Assembly: GCF_001854125.1 (NCBI RefSeq)
Contig: NZ_CP017715.1
Location: forward strand, 558,001-622,000
Length of the DNA stretch: 64,000 nt
DNA from: Marinobacter salinus
GTDB taxonomy: Bacteria > Pseudomonadota > Gammaproteobacteria > Pseudomonadales > Oleiphilaceae
Direction of reading: 5' to 3'
Shown: positions 34,292 through 43,475 of the stretch, one piece after another
Numbering within the stretch: position 1 is the stretch's first letter
How the letters are laid out: each line of letters opens with the position of its first letter
Position numbers and translations under genes: made by a program
Notes under the pieces: model-generated
The model's database searches: none
The model's input: the letters and a program-made list of their open reading frames with translations, nothing else
Told to the model about the DNA's origin: nothing

Positions 34292-34903
34292 ATGAAGCTG
34301 ACAGCAAGACAATCCCAGGTGCTTGAAATAATCCGGCGGTATTTGGATGAGACAGGCTATCCACCCACGCGTGCGGAAATTGCCGCAGAGCTCGGGTTTC
34401 GTTCAGCCAACGCGGCCGAAGAGCACCTTCGTGCACTGGCACGCAAAGGCGCTATTGAGATGGTACCCGGTGCCAGTCGTGGAATTCGTCTGCCGGAGGC
34501 TGAGCAAGACCCGGGATTGCCGGTGATTGGTCAGGTGGCGGCAGGTAGCCCCATTCTCGCCCAGGAACACATTGAAGACCATGTCTCCTTACAGCCAGAC
34601 TTTTTCTCGCCGTCCGCCGATTATCTACTCCGCGTGCGCGGTATGAGTATGAAGGATATCGGCATTCTGGACGGGGATTTGCTTGCTGTTCATCGCACTC
34701 AGGACGTTCATAACGGTCAGGTCGTTGTTGCGAGAGTCGGGGAAGAGGAAGTCACGGTGAAACGCTTCCGCAAGGAGGGCTCGAAGGTCTTCCTGATAGC
34801 CGAGAATGAGGAATTTGACCCTATTGAGGTCGATCTCACGGAGCAGCAATTGTTTATCGAAGGTTTAGGCGTGGGTGTGATCCGTCGGTCTGATCTTCAC
34901 TGA
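34292..34903 (+). CDS. lexA: LexA SOS repressor
   Basis: LexA (203 residues, normal length) represses SOS genes and self-cleaves when RecA is activated. The N-terminal winged helix begins [18 protein letters not shown] and includes [25 protein letters not shown]. The cleavage bond is within VAAGSP, the catalytic serine is in [12 protein letters not shown] and the catalytic lysine in [12 protein letters not shown] perfect SOS box precedes the gene. sulA follows 41 bases downstream, so SOS induction should reach both. Confidence 0.98.
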   Translation: MKLTARQSQVLEIIRRYLDETGYPPTRAEIAAELGFRSANAAEEHLRALARKGAIEMVPGASRGIRLPEAEQDPGLPVIGQVAAGSPILAQEHIEDHVSLQPDFFSPSADYLLRVRGMSMKDIGILDGDLLAVHRTQDVHNGQVVVARVGEEEVTVKRFRKEGSKVFLIAENEEFDPIEVDLTEQQLFIEGLGVGVIRRSDLH

Positions 34904-34944
34904 TCACATCGGGTCGCTACGGCAAGTTGGAAAGCGGGTGAATC

Positions 34945-35427
34945 ATGGAACAACTGAGTCTCAATCATAATCTGGCGTATCAGCAAGGTGCTTTGGCATA
35001 TTCGGTGCCTGTCCCGGAGCGGCGTTCTGCCATCCGTGCCCGGCGCAGGGGCAAGGCCGATGATGGGGCTGTTACCGGCAACGTTACGGAAATAATCTTG
35101 CCAGAGGGGCAAGTGGAAAACTTTCAGTTGTTGCTCCCCATGCTCACCCAGTTGAATCAGGAGAAGCGTTGGCTTGCGTGGATTGACCCACCCCAGGCGT
35201 TGGTCAGCAAGTGGCAGAAAATGCACGGTATTATTGCGGGCGAGTTACTGGTGCTTCGGTCTACCGCCGATTTTCCCGCTCAGGAGCTCGCTGAAAGAGC
35301 GTTGAGTGCCGGTACCTGTCATGCCGTGGTCCTGTGGACCCGTAAGCTCCGGCGTGCATCCTTTGAGGCGCTCCAGCTTGCGTCTGCCAAAGGCAATAGC
35401 CACGGTGTTATTCTTCGGCAGCGATAA
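34945..35427 (+). CDS. sulA: SulA-like cell division inhibitor
   Basis: This 160-residue protein has the SulA pattern: a variable N-terminus followed by VTEIILPEGQ, LLLPMLTQLNQEKRWLAWIDPP and HAVVLWTRKLRRASFEALQLAS. SulA binds FtsZ and stops division during the SOS response. The lexA-sulA order is that of Pseudomonas. No separate SOS box is visible before it, so it is probably co-transcribed with lexA. Confidence 0.88.
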   Translation: MEQLSLNHNLAYQQGALAYSVPVPERRSAIRARRRGKADDGAVTGNVTEIILPEGQVENFQLLLPMLTQLNQEKRWLAWIDPPQALVSKWQKMHGIIAGELLVLRSTADFPAQELAERALSAGTCHAVVLWTRKLRRASFEALQLASAKGNSHGVILRQR

Positions 35428-35457
35428 GCCGAAGAGGCGCCGCCGAGCTGCGGCGCC
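35413..35457. terminator. Two GC-rich hairpins after sulA
   Basis: CTTCGGC and GCCGAAG (35413-35419, 35428-35434) flank the sulA stop, and GGCGCCGC-CGAGCT-GCGGCGCC (35436-35457) follows at once. Neither has a T-tract. They lie between convergent genes and may act as terminators or transcript-end structures. Confidence 0.45.
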
Positions 35458-35477
35458 AAGGATCGCGGCCGAGGAAG

Positions 35478-35738
35478 TCAGTGAAGAGTATAGGAAGGCT
35501 GGGCGTCGGCAGCTTCCAGTTCGTCGTCTTCCCAGTCAATGTCGTGGGAAACATTGCCCACCGCTTCTATGCCGGCTGCAATCATGGCCTTGGCAACGGC
35601 CATATCCCGATCTTCCATCATTTCACGGGCTTCTTCTGAAAACGAAACTTTCACCAGTGGCGCGCTGTCATCATCAATGCGGCGCAATGCATAGTCGCCG
35701 TTACTCAGCTGTACAATTTCAAAAAACGATGGTGACAT
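35478..35738 (-). CDS. Small conserved protein of unknown function (PA3009-like position)
   Basis: This acidic protein of 86 residues (SPSFFEIVQLSNGDYALRR and VSHDIDWEDDELEAAD) has no membrane segment or known motif. The same type of gene sits beside lexA-sulA in Pseudomonas aeruginosa, and here the order lexA, sulA, this gene and the next is retained, which argues that it is real. Its function is unknown. Confidence 0.75.
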   Translation of the reverse strand: MSPSFFEIVQLSNGDYALRRIDDDSAPLVKVSFSEEAREMMEDRDMAVAKAMIAAGIEAVGNVSHDIDWEDDELEAADAQPSYTLH

Positions 35739-35785
35739 TCGGTTAACCTTTCAGTTAGTGAGACCCGGTTGGCTCGAGTGGTTCA

Positions 35786-36301
35786 TTACCACTCACTGTG
35801 TTGCTCTTCCAGATCATCGGTAAAATTTTTCAGTGCACCCAGAGTATCTTTCAGGGCAGCTGCGGACCGGTCTGGTCCGGTGTCGGCAGAGACTGCAATA
35901 ATATTCTCGGTGCTGACGGTTTTCCGGGTTGCTGCCGGCCGGCTCTGTGACATCTCTAACTGGTCCAGATGGTTCCACCAGCTATTGGCGCGGTTTTCCA
36001 GTTCACGCAAGCGAACAACCTCGTTTGGGTCTTCTCCGACCAAGGATGCAAGCTCGTTCAGTGAAGCCGGCTCTCCTGTCCGGTCCTGATAGAGACGGAC
36101 AATCATGATCAACAGTAACTTTCGTGATCTTAAAAGCAGCTCAATGGCGCCTTGGGTTGCCGCTTCCCGTCTCAATGTCCGCTCCCCCTCAGGAACAGGC
36201 CGCCCGTCGTCTTCGGTCTTGGCCAGCGAGCCAATCTGCTCCAGAAGAACGCGAGCCAGGAATAGCTTTTGAGAAACCAGCGAGTGCCATTGTGACGCCA
36301 T
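35786..36301 (-). CDS. Conserved protein of unknown function (DUF6586-like)
   Basis: This protein of 171 residues is mostly helical. The N-terminal part reads QWHSLVSQKLFLARVLLEQI, with AIELLLRSRKLLLIMIVRLYQ in the middle. It resembles the family found next to lexA-sulA and topA in Pseudomonas. An extended -10 promoter (TGTTATAAT, minus strand) lies about 55 bases upstream at 36354-36362. It is 47 bases ahead of the 86-residue gene on the same strand. Function is unknown. Confidence 0.75.
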   Translation of the reverse strand: MASQWHSLVSQKLFLARVLLEQIGSLAKTEDDGRPVPEGERTLRREAATQGAIELLLRSRKLLLIMIVRLYQDRTGEPASLNELASLVGEDPNEVVRLRELENRANSWWNHLDQLEMSQSRPAATRKTVSTENIIAVSADTGPDRSAAALKDTLGALKNFTDDLEEQHSEW

Positions 36302-36353
36302 AGGATACCTTTAATCACGAGACAGCTGCACCGCCCCGGAAACTTAATCGCCC

Positions 36354-36362
36354 ATTATAACA
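36354..36362 (-). promoter_or_regulatory. Extended -10 promoter element
   Basis: On the minus strand the sequence reads TGTTATAAT, a perfect extended -10, 53 bases before the gene at 36301. No good -35 is seen, as is usual for this class. Confidence 0.5.
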
Positions 36363-36562
36363 TTTCCAGCAAATGATTTCTTTACCTGTCTCTGGGGCGA
36401 TCTGCTTCACAAGAAAATACAAACATTCACTTGAAACGACCGTTTGAATTTGGCAAAAAGGCGCTCGGTTGTGCGAGCAGTAATCAGTGCAGCCGGGCGT
36501 TGGCTCTTACCGGATGAGGTGGTTGCCAGCCAAACATGTATGAATGTCTGGAGGTCTTGGGG

Positions 36563-37921
36563 ATGCGGAACCACGTTGCTGCCTTTGTTGCAGCTGTCTT
36601 GTTTGGATTTTCCGGGCAGGCGCTGTCTGCGGTCACAGCAGCAGAGGCCGCACAGCTCGATGGCAAGCTGACCCCGGTTGGCGCAGAAAGGAAAGGCAAT
36701 ACGGCGGGAAGCATCCCCGCCTGGACCGGGGGTTTGACGTCACCCCCGGAATCCTGGCGCAAGGGCACGGTGGAGGTGAATCCCTTCCCGGATGATCAAG
36801 CCCTGTTCGTGATCACCGCGGACAATCTTGACCTCTATCGCGACAAGCTGTCTGACGGCCACGTCCGGATGTTTGAACAGTACGGTCCGGATTTCTTCAT
36901 GCCGGTCTATCAGACGCGCAGGACAGCCGCGTTTCCAGAGCACGTCTATAACAAGTTTCGGGAAAACGCGCTGACCGCAGAGCTTCTTGATAACGGCAAC
37001 GGCGTCCGTGACACGATCATGACAAGTCCTTTCCCGGTTCCGAAAAATGGCCTGGAGGTAATCTGGAACCATATTCTGCGTTATCGGGGTGAGGAAATTA
37101 CCTTCCGGAGTGCATCGGCTACGCCACAAACCGACGGTGGCTATAACCCGGTGGTTAACGATTACGAGTATTTCTTTGCCTACAGCAAGAAAGGCGCGAA
37201 GCTTGAGGAAATCGACAACAAGATTTTCTATCTCAAGACGGATACCATTTCACCGTCTTCTCTGGCAGGCACAATCACACTGGTGCATGAAACCCTGGAT
37301 CAGATCCGCTCGCCGCGCCTGGCGTGGCGTTACGATGCCGGTTCCCGTCGGCTTCGCCGTTCGCCCAATCTCGCCTATGAGACCGACTTGCCCAACTCGT
37401 CGTCACTGAGGTCAGTTGATCAGAAAGACATGTATAACGGGGCGCCAAACCAATATGACTGGACGCTGAAGGGTAAACGCGAGCTGTTCGTTCCCTATAA
37501 TGCCTACCTGCTGCACGGAGCGGACGTTAAGGCGGAGGATGTGATTCGTCCCGGACACATCAACCAGGCTCTTTCCCGTTATGAGCTTCACCGGGTCTGG
37601 GTTGTGGAGGCGAAACGCCGTACCGGCATCAATCACATATACAATCGGCGTGTGTTTTATCTGGACGAAGACAGCTGGCAGATTCTGGCGTCTGAAGAGT
37701 ACGATGAACACGATAACCTATGGCGGTTTTCCGAGGCCCATAACATTAGCTATTACAGTGAACCGGTGTTCTGGACTACCATGGAAATGACCTATGACCT
37801 GAGGGCAAAGCGGTATTACATTGATGGTCTGGATGACGGTTTTCCGCCATACGACTTTAACCCCGGATTCCGGGGCAGTGAATTTACTGCGTCTGCGGCC
37901 CGTCGTGCTGCCCGGCGCTGA
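36563..37921 (+). CDS. DUF1329 family exported protein
   Basis: This protein of 452 residues has a signal peptide (cut near GFSGQALSA) and a DUF1329 body with AAEAAQLDGKLTPVGAER, FPVPKNGLEVIWNHILRY and SRYELHRVWVVEAKRRTG. DUF1329 proteins are outer-membrane-linked and often accompany DUF1302 proteins in Pseudomonas-type bacteria; none is seen here. The start at 36563 has GGAGG eight bases upstream; an ATG at 36536 does not. The function is not established. It stands alone before the flagellar cluster. Confidence 0.88.
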   Translation: MRNHVAAFVAAVLFGFSGQALSAVTAAEAAQLDGKLTPVGAERKGNTAGSIPAWTGGLTSPPESWRKGTVEVNPFPDDQALFVITADNLDLYRDKLSDGHVRMFEQYGPDFFMPVYQTRRTAAFPEHVYNKFRENALTAELLDNGNGVRDTIMTSPFPVPKNGLEVIWNHILRYRGEEITFRSASATPQTDGGYNPVVNDYEYFFAYSKKGAKLEEIDNKIFYLKTDTISPSSLAGTITLVHETLDQIRSPRLAWRYDAGSRRLRRSPNLAYETDLPNSSSLRSVDQKDMYNGAPNQYDWTLKGKRELFVPYNAYLLHGADVKAEDVIRPGHINQALSRYELHRVWVVEAKRRTGINHIYNRRVFYLDEDSWQILASEEYDEHDNLWRFSEAHNISYYSEPVFWTTMEMTYDLRAKRYYIDGLDDGFPPYDFNPGFRGSEFTASAARRAARR

Positions 37922-38013
37922 TCGTAGCAGAGCACCAATGGCCGGTCTTGGTCGGCATTTTTCCGTCTCGGGTCTCGCTTGTTTTACGTCAATATTCTGA
38001 AGGAGAGCATGGC

Positions 38014-38343
38014 ATGGCCGACATGCAGGCTGATCTTGACAACCTGGACCGCCTGATGGCGGATTTGGGGCTAGCCCTGGCAGATCAGGACTGGGAGAAA
38101 CTCACGCGTCTTAACGGGGAAGTTAAGCCGGCGATCGAACCCCTGATGGCCGCCTTGTCGGCTGGCGAGCTGGACGCTGAACCGCTTCGTCTTCGACTCA
38201 CGGAATTACAGCAGTTTATTGATGCGGCAAATGATGGCGCCGCGCGGGCTCGCAGGGAAGCACAGGATGCACTGAAAGGCGTCAATCAAAACCGAAGCGC
38301 TGCAAAGGCTTATCAGAACGTCTCATCAAATCCGCCGAAGTAG
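38014..38343 (+). CDS. FliT-like flagellar chaperone candidate
   Basis: This small helical protein of 109 residues (DNLDRLMADLGLALADQDWEK, LRLRLTELQQFIDAANDGAARAR) matches the size and pattern of FliT/FleP-type proteins. The start at 38014 has AAGGAG eight bases upstream. It stands 70 bases before fleQ on the same strand, the place where a FliT/FleP-type gene stands in Pseudomonas, although fliD and fliS are not seen next to it. The assignment rests mostly on position and size. Confidence 0.6.
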   Translation: MADMQADLDNLDRLMADLGLALADQDWEKLTRLNGEVKPAIEPLMAALSAGELDAEPLRLRLTELQQFIDAANDGAARARREAQDALKGVNQNRSAAKAYQNVSSNPPK

Positions 38344-38353
38344 CGTCATAAAA

Positions 38354-38382
38354 TTGACTCTGAAGCCCTTACAGTCTTAAAT
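38354..38382 (+). promoter_or_regulatory. Candidate sigma-70 promoter of fleQ
   Basis: TTGACT and TTAAAT are separated by 17 bases, 32 bases ahead of the fleQ start. This fits the sigma-70 type expression of fleQ known in Pseudomonas. Confidence 0.5.
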
Positions 38383-38413
38383 ACCGCACAAATCCCTCAA
38401 GAGATTTCTGTGA

Positions 38414-39865
38414 ATGTCCGAAAATAACAGCGTGCTGGTTCTGAGCAAGGATGAGACGAGGCGGCGTGACGTGGTCACGATTCTTGATTTCATTGGCGAA
38501 GAGCAGATTGTTGCCGGAGGAGAAGCGGTTGCGTTGTTGAACTCGGGAGACGCTGAAAGTCTCGGAAACGTTTCAGTGGTCGTCGTAAACGGCGAGGATG
38601 ACGGAGTGCTTGAAACGGTCAACTCCGTCTGCAAAGCCATTGAAGGTGTTCCAATACTGATGGTCGGCGACCCCTTGCTAAAGGGGCTTGCGGAAAGTGA
38701 TGCCACCCGCATTATTGCCCGGATGGAATGGCCATTGAATTACACCAAGTTTGTGGACTCGCTATACCGGGCGCAGATATACCGGGACCAATTCACTCGC
38801 TCCCGTGAGCGTGGCCAGCAACGTGGTCTTCAGTTGTTCCGGAGCCTGGTTGGGACAAGCCGTAAGGTTCAGCAGGTTCGCCAATTGATGGAGCAGGTGG
38901 CAGACAAAGACGTTAGTGTTTTGATTACCGGGGAGTCGGGGACTGGCAAGGAAGTGGTGGCCCGTAACCTTCATTACCATTCCTCCCGCCGATCCAAGCC
39001 TTTTGTTCCGGTAAATTGCGGTGCCATTCCGGCTGAGCTGCTGGAAAGCGAACTCTTTGGTCACGAAAAGGGCGCGTTCACTGGTGCTATTACCGCCCGA
39101 GTTGGTCGATTTGAGATGGCGGAGGGTGGCACCCTGTTTCTTGACGAGATCGGGGATATGCCGCTCAATATGCAGGTGAAAATTCTGCGTGTTCTGCAGG
39201 AGCGGACATTCGAGCGTGTGGGCGGTAATCGTACCCAGTCTGCGGATGTACGGGTGATTGCGGCGACTCACAAGAATCTTGAGGACATGATTGAGAACGG
39301 ACATTTCCGTGAGGATTTGTATTACCGCCTGAACGTGTTTCCCATTGAGATGCCGGCTCTTCGTGAGCGGGTCGAAGATATACCCCTGTTGATCAATGAG
39401 CTGATCTCCCGCATGGAAAAGGAGAAACGGGGGTCCCTGCGGATGAACTCGGCGGCGATCATGAGCCTGTGTCGCCACGAGTGGCCGGGAAATGTTCGTG
39501 AGCTGGCGAATCTGGTTGAGCGTCTTGCGATCATGCATCCTTTTGGTGTGATCGGTGTTCAGGAGCTACCCAAGAAGTTCCGGTACGTGGATGACTACGA
39601 CGAGAACCGGCCGGTGGAGGACACCGGTATGCCGTCGGGGGTGCCTGGTTTGATCGGCCTGGATGCGCCGGCATTGTTGCCGGTGAACGGGATTGATCTG
39701 AAGGATTACCTCGCCAACCTGGAGAAGCAATTGATTCAGCAGGCGCTGGATGAGGCCAGTGGGGTAGTTGCCCGGGCTGCGGAGAAATTGCGGATCCGTA
39801 GGACGACACTTGTGGAGAAGGTTCGCAAGTATGGGCTTCGTGAGGAGGAGCCCGAAGATTCTTGA
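38414..39865 (+). CDS. fleQ: Flagellar master regulator FleQ
   Basis: FleQ (483 residues) is the sigma-54 enhancer-binding protein at the top of the flagellar cascade and also binds c-di-GMP in Pseudomonas. It has an N-terminal FleQ domain (about 1-125) without a phosphorylatable aspartate pocket, a central AAA+ domain with Walker [11 protein letters not shown] (about 174-183), the GAFTGA loop (about 219-224) and a C-terminal Fis-type helix-turn-helix ([22 protein letters not shown]). Three c-di-GMP regulators also occur at 19831, 20913 and 3296, so a link to its control is possible. A strong hairpin terminates it. Confidence 0.96.
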   Translation: MSENNSVLVLSKDETRRRDVVTILDFIGEEQIVAGGEAVALLNSGDAESLGNVSVVVVNGEDDGVLETVNSVCKAIEGVPILMVGDPLLKGLAESDATRIIARMEWPLNYTKFVDSLYRAQIYRDQFTRSRERGQQRGLQLFRSLVGTSRKVQQVRQLMEQVADKDVSVLITGESGTGKEVVARNLHYHSSRRSKPFVPVNCGAIPAELLESELFGHEKGAFTGAITARVGRFEMAEGGTLFLDEIGDMPLNMQVKILRVLQERTFERVGGNRTQSADVRVIAATHKNLEDMIENGHFREDLYYRLNVFPIEMPALRERVEDIPLLINELISRMEKEKRGSLRMNSAAIMSLCRHEWPGNVRELANLVERLAIMHPFGVIGVQELPKKFRYVDDYDENRPVEDTGMPSGVPGLIGLDAPALLPVNGIDLKDYLANLEKQLIQQALDEASGVVARAAEKLRIRRTTLVEKVRKYGLREEEPEDS

Positions 39866-39932
39866 AAGCAAGGAGTAGTCACGGGGTTGGGGTGGATAAC
39901 TGTGATCCCGGCTTCCGAAAGCTATGGTGCAA

Positions 39933-39967
39933 AACGGCGTCAAAGGTTTGTAACCTTTGGCGCCGTT
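39933..39967 (+). terminator. Strong hairpin after fleQ
   Basis: Two 16-base arms (AACGGCGTCAAAGGTT and AACCTTTGGCGCCGTT) pair with a single T.G exception around a TGT loop. The T-tract is short (GTCATTT). It separates fleQ from the fleSR promoter. Confidence 0.75.
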
Positions 39968-40048
39968 GTCATTTCTGACCGACGTAAAACCGTCACCTCT
40001 GTTTGTTTCGATTTCCTTTCTATTTGAATTCATTGAAAAAAAGTGAGT

Positions 40049-40064
40049 TGGCACGATGCTGGCT
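40049..40064 (+). promoter_or_regulatory. Sigma-54 promoter of fleSR
   Basis: TGGCAC-N5-TGGC fits the -24/-12 consensus TGGCAC-N5-TTGC with the GG and GC correctly spaced. It is 68 bases before fleS. fleSR is known as a FleQ/sigma-54 target in Pseudomonas. Confidence 0.75.
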
Positions 40065-40131
40065 TTAAGACTCTTAAACGAATCATCCGAATGGTGCGGC
40101 CCGGTGGTTGGGCCGGTCAGGGGGCGAGGTT

Positions 40132-41370
40132 ATGAGTCAGGTACACTTTGTTGCTCAGTCTGAGGCAGGTCAGGTGCAGGCTAATGCGGCTGCGGACGTT
40201 AACGATAAGGTGACGGCGCTGTTTCCGGAACAGGACGACGAGGCGGTGGATTCCGCCCTGGAAATGTTCAACCGGATGTCTCGGCAGATTACTGACTCCT
40301 ACCGTACGTTGGAGTCCCGGGTGAATCAGTTGTCCGGTGAGTTGACTCAGGAGTCGCTGCAACGTCAGCAGGAGCTTGAGGAGAAGGAGCAGCTGGCTGA
40401 CAGGTTGTCGACTTTGTTGAACGCACTCCCCGCCGGTGTCGTTGTTCTGGACAGTCAGGGTGTTGTGACGCAGACCAATCCGGCTGCAATCGCGTTGCTC
40501 GGTGAGCCCCTCGACGGTGAGCGCTGGATAGACGTGATTCGCCGTTGCTTTGCCCCACGCCGTGATGATGGCCACGAAGTGTCCCTCAAAGATGGTCGTC
40601 GGGTGAGTATTGAAATCCGAACCATGGAAAACCAGCCCGGCCAGTTGATTCTGCTGACCGATCTGACGGAAACCCGTCAGTTGCAGTCCCAGTTATCCCA
40701 TGCCCAGCGCCTTTCTGCCATGGGCAAGATGGTGGCTTCCCTGGCCCATCAGATTCGGACCCCGCTTTCCGCTGCAATTCTTTATGGTGGGCATTTGAGT
40801 GAAGCAGACCTGGATGAGGAGATGCGCCAGCGTTGCGCCTCTCGCCTTATGTCCCGTCTGACGCACCTGGAGCAGCAGGTGCGGGATATGTTGATTTTTG
40901 CGCGAGGCGAGACCCGCCTCGCGGAGGAGCTTTCGGGGGCAAGGCTGCTCTCCGCTCTGGGGTCTGCGCTGGACGGACTAAAGCTTGGAGCGGGTACGGA
41001 GGTTTCGATTCGGGATGAGGTGTCTGACGGGTGTCGGCTGATGTGTAACCGGGATGCTCTGGTTGGCGCCTGTACCAACCTGGTCAATAACAGCCTTGAG
41101 GCTGGCGCAACCTCCGTTGGAGTGCAGGTGGCGTCGGAAAGCGGTGAGCTGGTGATTCGGATCGTCGATAACGGTCCGGGGTTTGATCGCTCTGAAACGC
41201 CTCGGTTGATGGAAGCTTTCTATACCACGAAGTCCCATGGCACGGGTCTTGGCCTTGCCGTGGTGCAGGCGGTGGTGAAGGCTCACCAGGGGCAGTTTTC
41301 CATCGAATCGCCGGAGCAGGGCGGCGCTGTTGCCACGCTGCGTTTGCCGCAACTGAAGAATAACCATTAA
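40132..41370 (+). CDS. fleS: Flagellar two-component sensor kinase FleS
   Basis: FleS (412 residues) is the soluble kinase that activates FleR. It has a PAS domain (about 95-195, GVVVLDSQGVVTQTNPAA), a HisKA domain with the phosphorylated His in SLAHQIRTPLSAAILYG, and an HATPase domain (DNGPGFD, GTGLGLAVVQAVV). No membrane segment is present. The start at 40132 follows GCGAGG. A sigma-54 promoter lies upstream and fleR follows after 12 bases. Confidence 0.95.
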   Translation: MSQVHFVAQSEAGQVQANAAADVNDKVTALFPEQDDEAVDSALEMFNRMSRQITDSYRTLESRVNQLSGELTQESLQRQQELEEKEQLADRLSTLLNALPAGVVVLDSQGVVTQTNPAAIALLGEPLDGERWIDVIRRCFAPRRDDGHEVSLKDGRRVSIEIRTMENQPGQLILLTDLTETRQLQSQLSHAQRLSAMGKMVASLAHQIRTPLSAAILYGGHLSEADLDEEMRQRCASRLMSRLTHLEQQVRDMLIFARGETRLAEELSGARLLSALGSALDGLKLGAGTEVSIRDEVSDGCRLMCNRDALVGACTNLVNNSLEAGATSVGVQVASESGELVIRIVDNGPGFDRSETPRLMEAFYTTKSHGTGLGLAVVQAVVKAHQGQFSIESPEQGGAVATLRLPQLKNNH

Positions 41371-41382
41371 TCGGAGACAACC

Positions 41383-42843
41383 ATGGCCAAAGCCCAGATT
41401 TTGATTGTTGAGGATGACCACGATCTGCGGGAAGCGCTGGTGACCACTCTGGAACTGGCGAAGTTCAGGGTAAGAGAGGCGGCCAATGCCCGTGAAGCAC
41501 TGGCTCGTCTGGCAGAAGCTCCGGTGGATATGGTTGTCAGCGACGTTAATATGCCGGGAATGTCCGGGCATGAGTTGCTCTCGGAGGTGCAGAGCCTGTA
41601 TCCCGGCCTGCCGATGATGCTGATCACTGCCTACGGTCAGATAAGTCATGCGGTTTCGGCGATGCAGGCCGGCGCAATTGATTACCTGGTGAAGCCGTTT
41701 GAGCCTCAGGTTCTGGTGGAGGCCGTCAGTAAGGTGGTCGGCGGTGCGCGCCAGAAATCGTCGGATGCACCGGTTGCGGAAGACCCGGTGAGTAAACGCA
41801 TGTTCCAGCTTGCGACCAAGGTCGCCGGCAGTGATTCCACAGTGATGGTCTCAGGTGAAAGTGGAACGGGCAAGGAAGTGTTGGCGCGCTTTATTCACCA
41901 GCAGTCGCCCCGGTCAGAGCAGCCGTTTATTGCGATTAACTGCGCGGCGATCCCTGAGAATATGCTGGAAGCCATTTTGTTTGGCCATGAGAAGGGCGCG
42001 TTTACGGGCGCAGTGGCTTCCTCGCCGGGTAAATTCGAGCAGGCTAATGGCGGAACCATTCTGCTGGATGAGATTTCCGAGATGGACCTGGGGTTGCAGT
42101 CCAAGCTGCTTCGGGTTCTGCAGGAACGAGAAGTAGAGCGGGTTGGTGGTCGCAAGACGATCTCCCTGGACGTTCGTGTCATTGCGACCACTAACCGGGA
42201 CTTGGCGGAGTATGTACGTGAGGGCAAATTCCGGGAAGACCTTTATTACCGGCTCACGGTGTTTCCCATGCGCTGGCAGCCTCTTCGCGAGCGTCCCCTG
42301 GACATCATGCCGCTGGCAACGTCTTTGCTGAAAAAGCATTGTCGAAAGATGAAGTTGACCGGCACCGCCTTTGCACCGGATGCAAAGCACGCGCTGATAA
42401 ACCACCGTTGGCCCGGCAATGTCCGGGAGCTGGATAATGCCATTCAGCGTGCCTTGGTGTTGCATCAGGGCAATGTCATACACGCCGGTGACTTATGTCT
42501 GGAGCTCGGTATTACTGGCACGCCAGATACCCGGACTGATCGTCTTTTCGGACCTGAGTTTCACGAGGCCCGTGATTCAGAGCCCAAGGATGTCATCGGA
42601 TACGAGCCGCAGCCGGAAAGTACCCAGCACACCGAAGATCCGGAAGCCTTTGCGGCAGGCTCACTGGGAGATGACCTGAGACAACAGGAGTTCCGGATTA
42701 TTATACAGACGCTCAAGAAAGAGCGCGGGCGTCGTAACCGCGCCGCCGAACAACTTGGCATCAGCCCCCGGACGCTTCGTTACAAGCTGGCCCAGATGCG
42801 CGACGCCGGTATCGATCTTGACTCGGAACTGGCAACAGCCTGA
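41383..42843 (+). CDS. fleR: Flagellar response regulator FleR (sigma-54 activator)
   Basis: FleR (486 residues) is an NtrC-type regulator. The receiver domain has Asp54 in VVSDVNMPGMSG, the AAA+ domain has [10 protein letters not shown] and GAFTGA, and the C-terminal Fis-type helix-turn-helix reads RRNRAAEQLGISPRTLRYKL. In Pseudomonas, FleR activates later flagellar genes such as flgB, flgF and fliK. A sigma-54 element precedes fliK here. It is the second gene of fleSR and is followed by a terminator. Confidence 0.96.
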   Translation: MAKAQILIVEDDHDLREALVTTLELAKFRVREAANAREALARLAEAPVDMVVSDVNMPGMSGHELLSEVQSLYPGLPMMLITAYGQISHAVSAMQAGAIDYLVKPFEPQVLVEAVSKVVGGARQKSSDAPVAEDPVSKRMFQLATKVAGSDSTVMVSGESGTGKEVLARFIHQQSPRSEQPFIAINCAAIPENMLEAILFGHEKGAFTGAVASSPGKFEQANGGTILLDEISEMDLGLQSKLLRVLQEREVERVGGRKTISLDVRVIATTNRDLAEYVREGKFREDLYYRLTVFPMRWQPLRERPLDIMPLATSLLKKHCRKMKLTGTAFAPDAKHALINHRWPGNVRELDNAIQRALVLHQGNVIHAGDLCLELGITGTPDTRTDRLFGPEFHEARDSEPKDVIGYEPQPESTQHTEDPEAFAAGSLGDDLRQQEFRIIIQTLKKERGRRNRAAEQLGISPRTLRYKLAQMRDAGIDLDSELATA

Positions 42844-42870
42844 TTTCCAAGAATAAGACACGGTCAGAAT

Positions 42871-42895
42871 AAGGCACCCTCAGGGGTGTCTTTTT
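42871..42895 (+). terminator. Terminator after fleR
   Basis: GGCACCC and GGGTGTC form a 7-bp stem around a short loop, followed by TTTTT. Confidence 0.85.
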
Positions 42896-43007
42896 GTATC
42901 CTGTCCGATCCGGGCATAATACCCGCTCCGTCAAAACTCTGTCGCATGATCCCTTTCGTTTCTGCTCCAAATTTTCAAGTTGCTGATAATAATATAAAAA
43001 TACTAAT

Positions 43008-43023
43008 TGGCCTGTTCGTTGCT
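43008..43023 (+). promoter_or_regulatory. Sigma-54 promoter of the fliEFGHIJ operon
   Basis: TGGCCT-N5-TTGCT is close to the -24/-12 consensus with correct GG to GC spacing, 69 bases before fliE. Confidence 0.8.
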
Positions 43024-43091
43024 AACGTATCGGTAATAGAGAGTTCCACGAGTAAGTCCGTCAGTGCTCACTGAGGAATTGGGAGAGAGTT

Positions 43092-43460
43092 ATGGTCCAG
43101 CGTGCCGACATCAACAGCGTCTTGTCTGACATCCGCTCACTGCGTTCACAAATGATGCAGAATCAGCGCGTTGAGCAGGACCAGTCGGTGCGTGGTCGTA
43201 TTGACGGCCCGCGCCAGGTTCAGGAAACACAGGAAACGCCGAGCTTCAGCGATATGCTGGGCAAGGCTGTGAATAACGTTAATGAGCTCCAGCAAAACGC
43301 CGGTGATCTCCGTACGGCCTACGATATGGGTGACCCCAATGTCGACATTACCCGGGTAATGATTGCCGCACAGAAATCCTCAGTCTCCTTCGAAGCACTT
43401 ACCCAGGTACGCAATCGGGTGGTCCGGGCTTACGAAGACATTATGAACATGCCGATCTGA
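43092..43460 (+). CDS. fliE: Flagellar hook-basal body adaptor FliE
   Basis: FliE (122 residues) connects the MS ring to the rod. The conserved C-terminal half reads FSDMLGKAVNNVNELQQNA and VMIAAQKSSVSFEALTQVRN. It is the first gene of fliEFGHIJ, with a GGGAGAG ribosome binding site and a sigma-54 promoter upstream; fliF follows after 15 bases. Confidence 0.96.
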   Translation: MVQRADINSVLSDIRSLRSQMMQNQRVEQDQSVRGRIDGPRQVQETQETPSFSDMLGKAVNNVNELQQNAGDLRTAYDMGDPNVDITRVMIAAQKSSVSFEALTQVRNRVVRAYEDIMNMPI

Positions 43461-43475
43461 TAGCGGAGCAGATAC

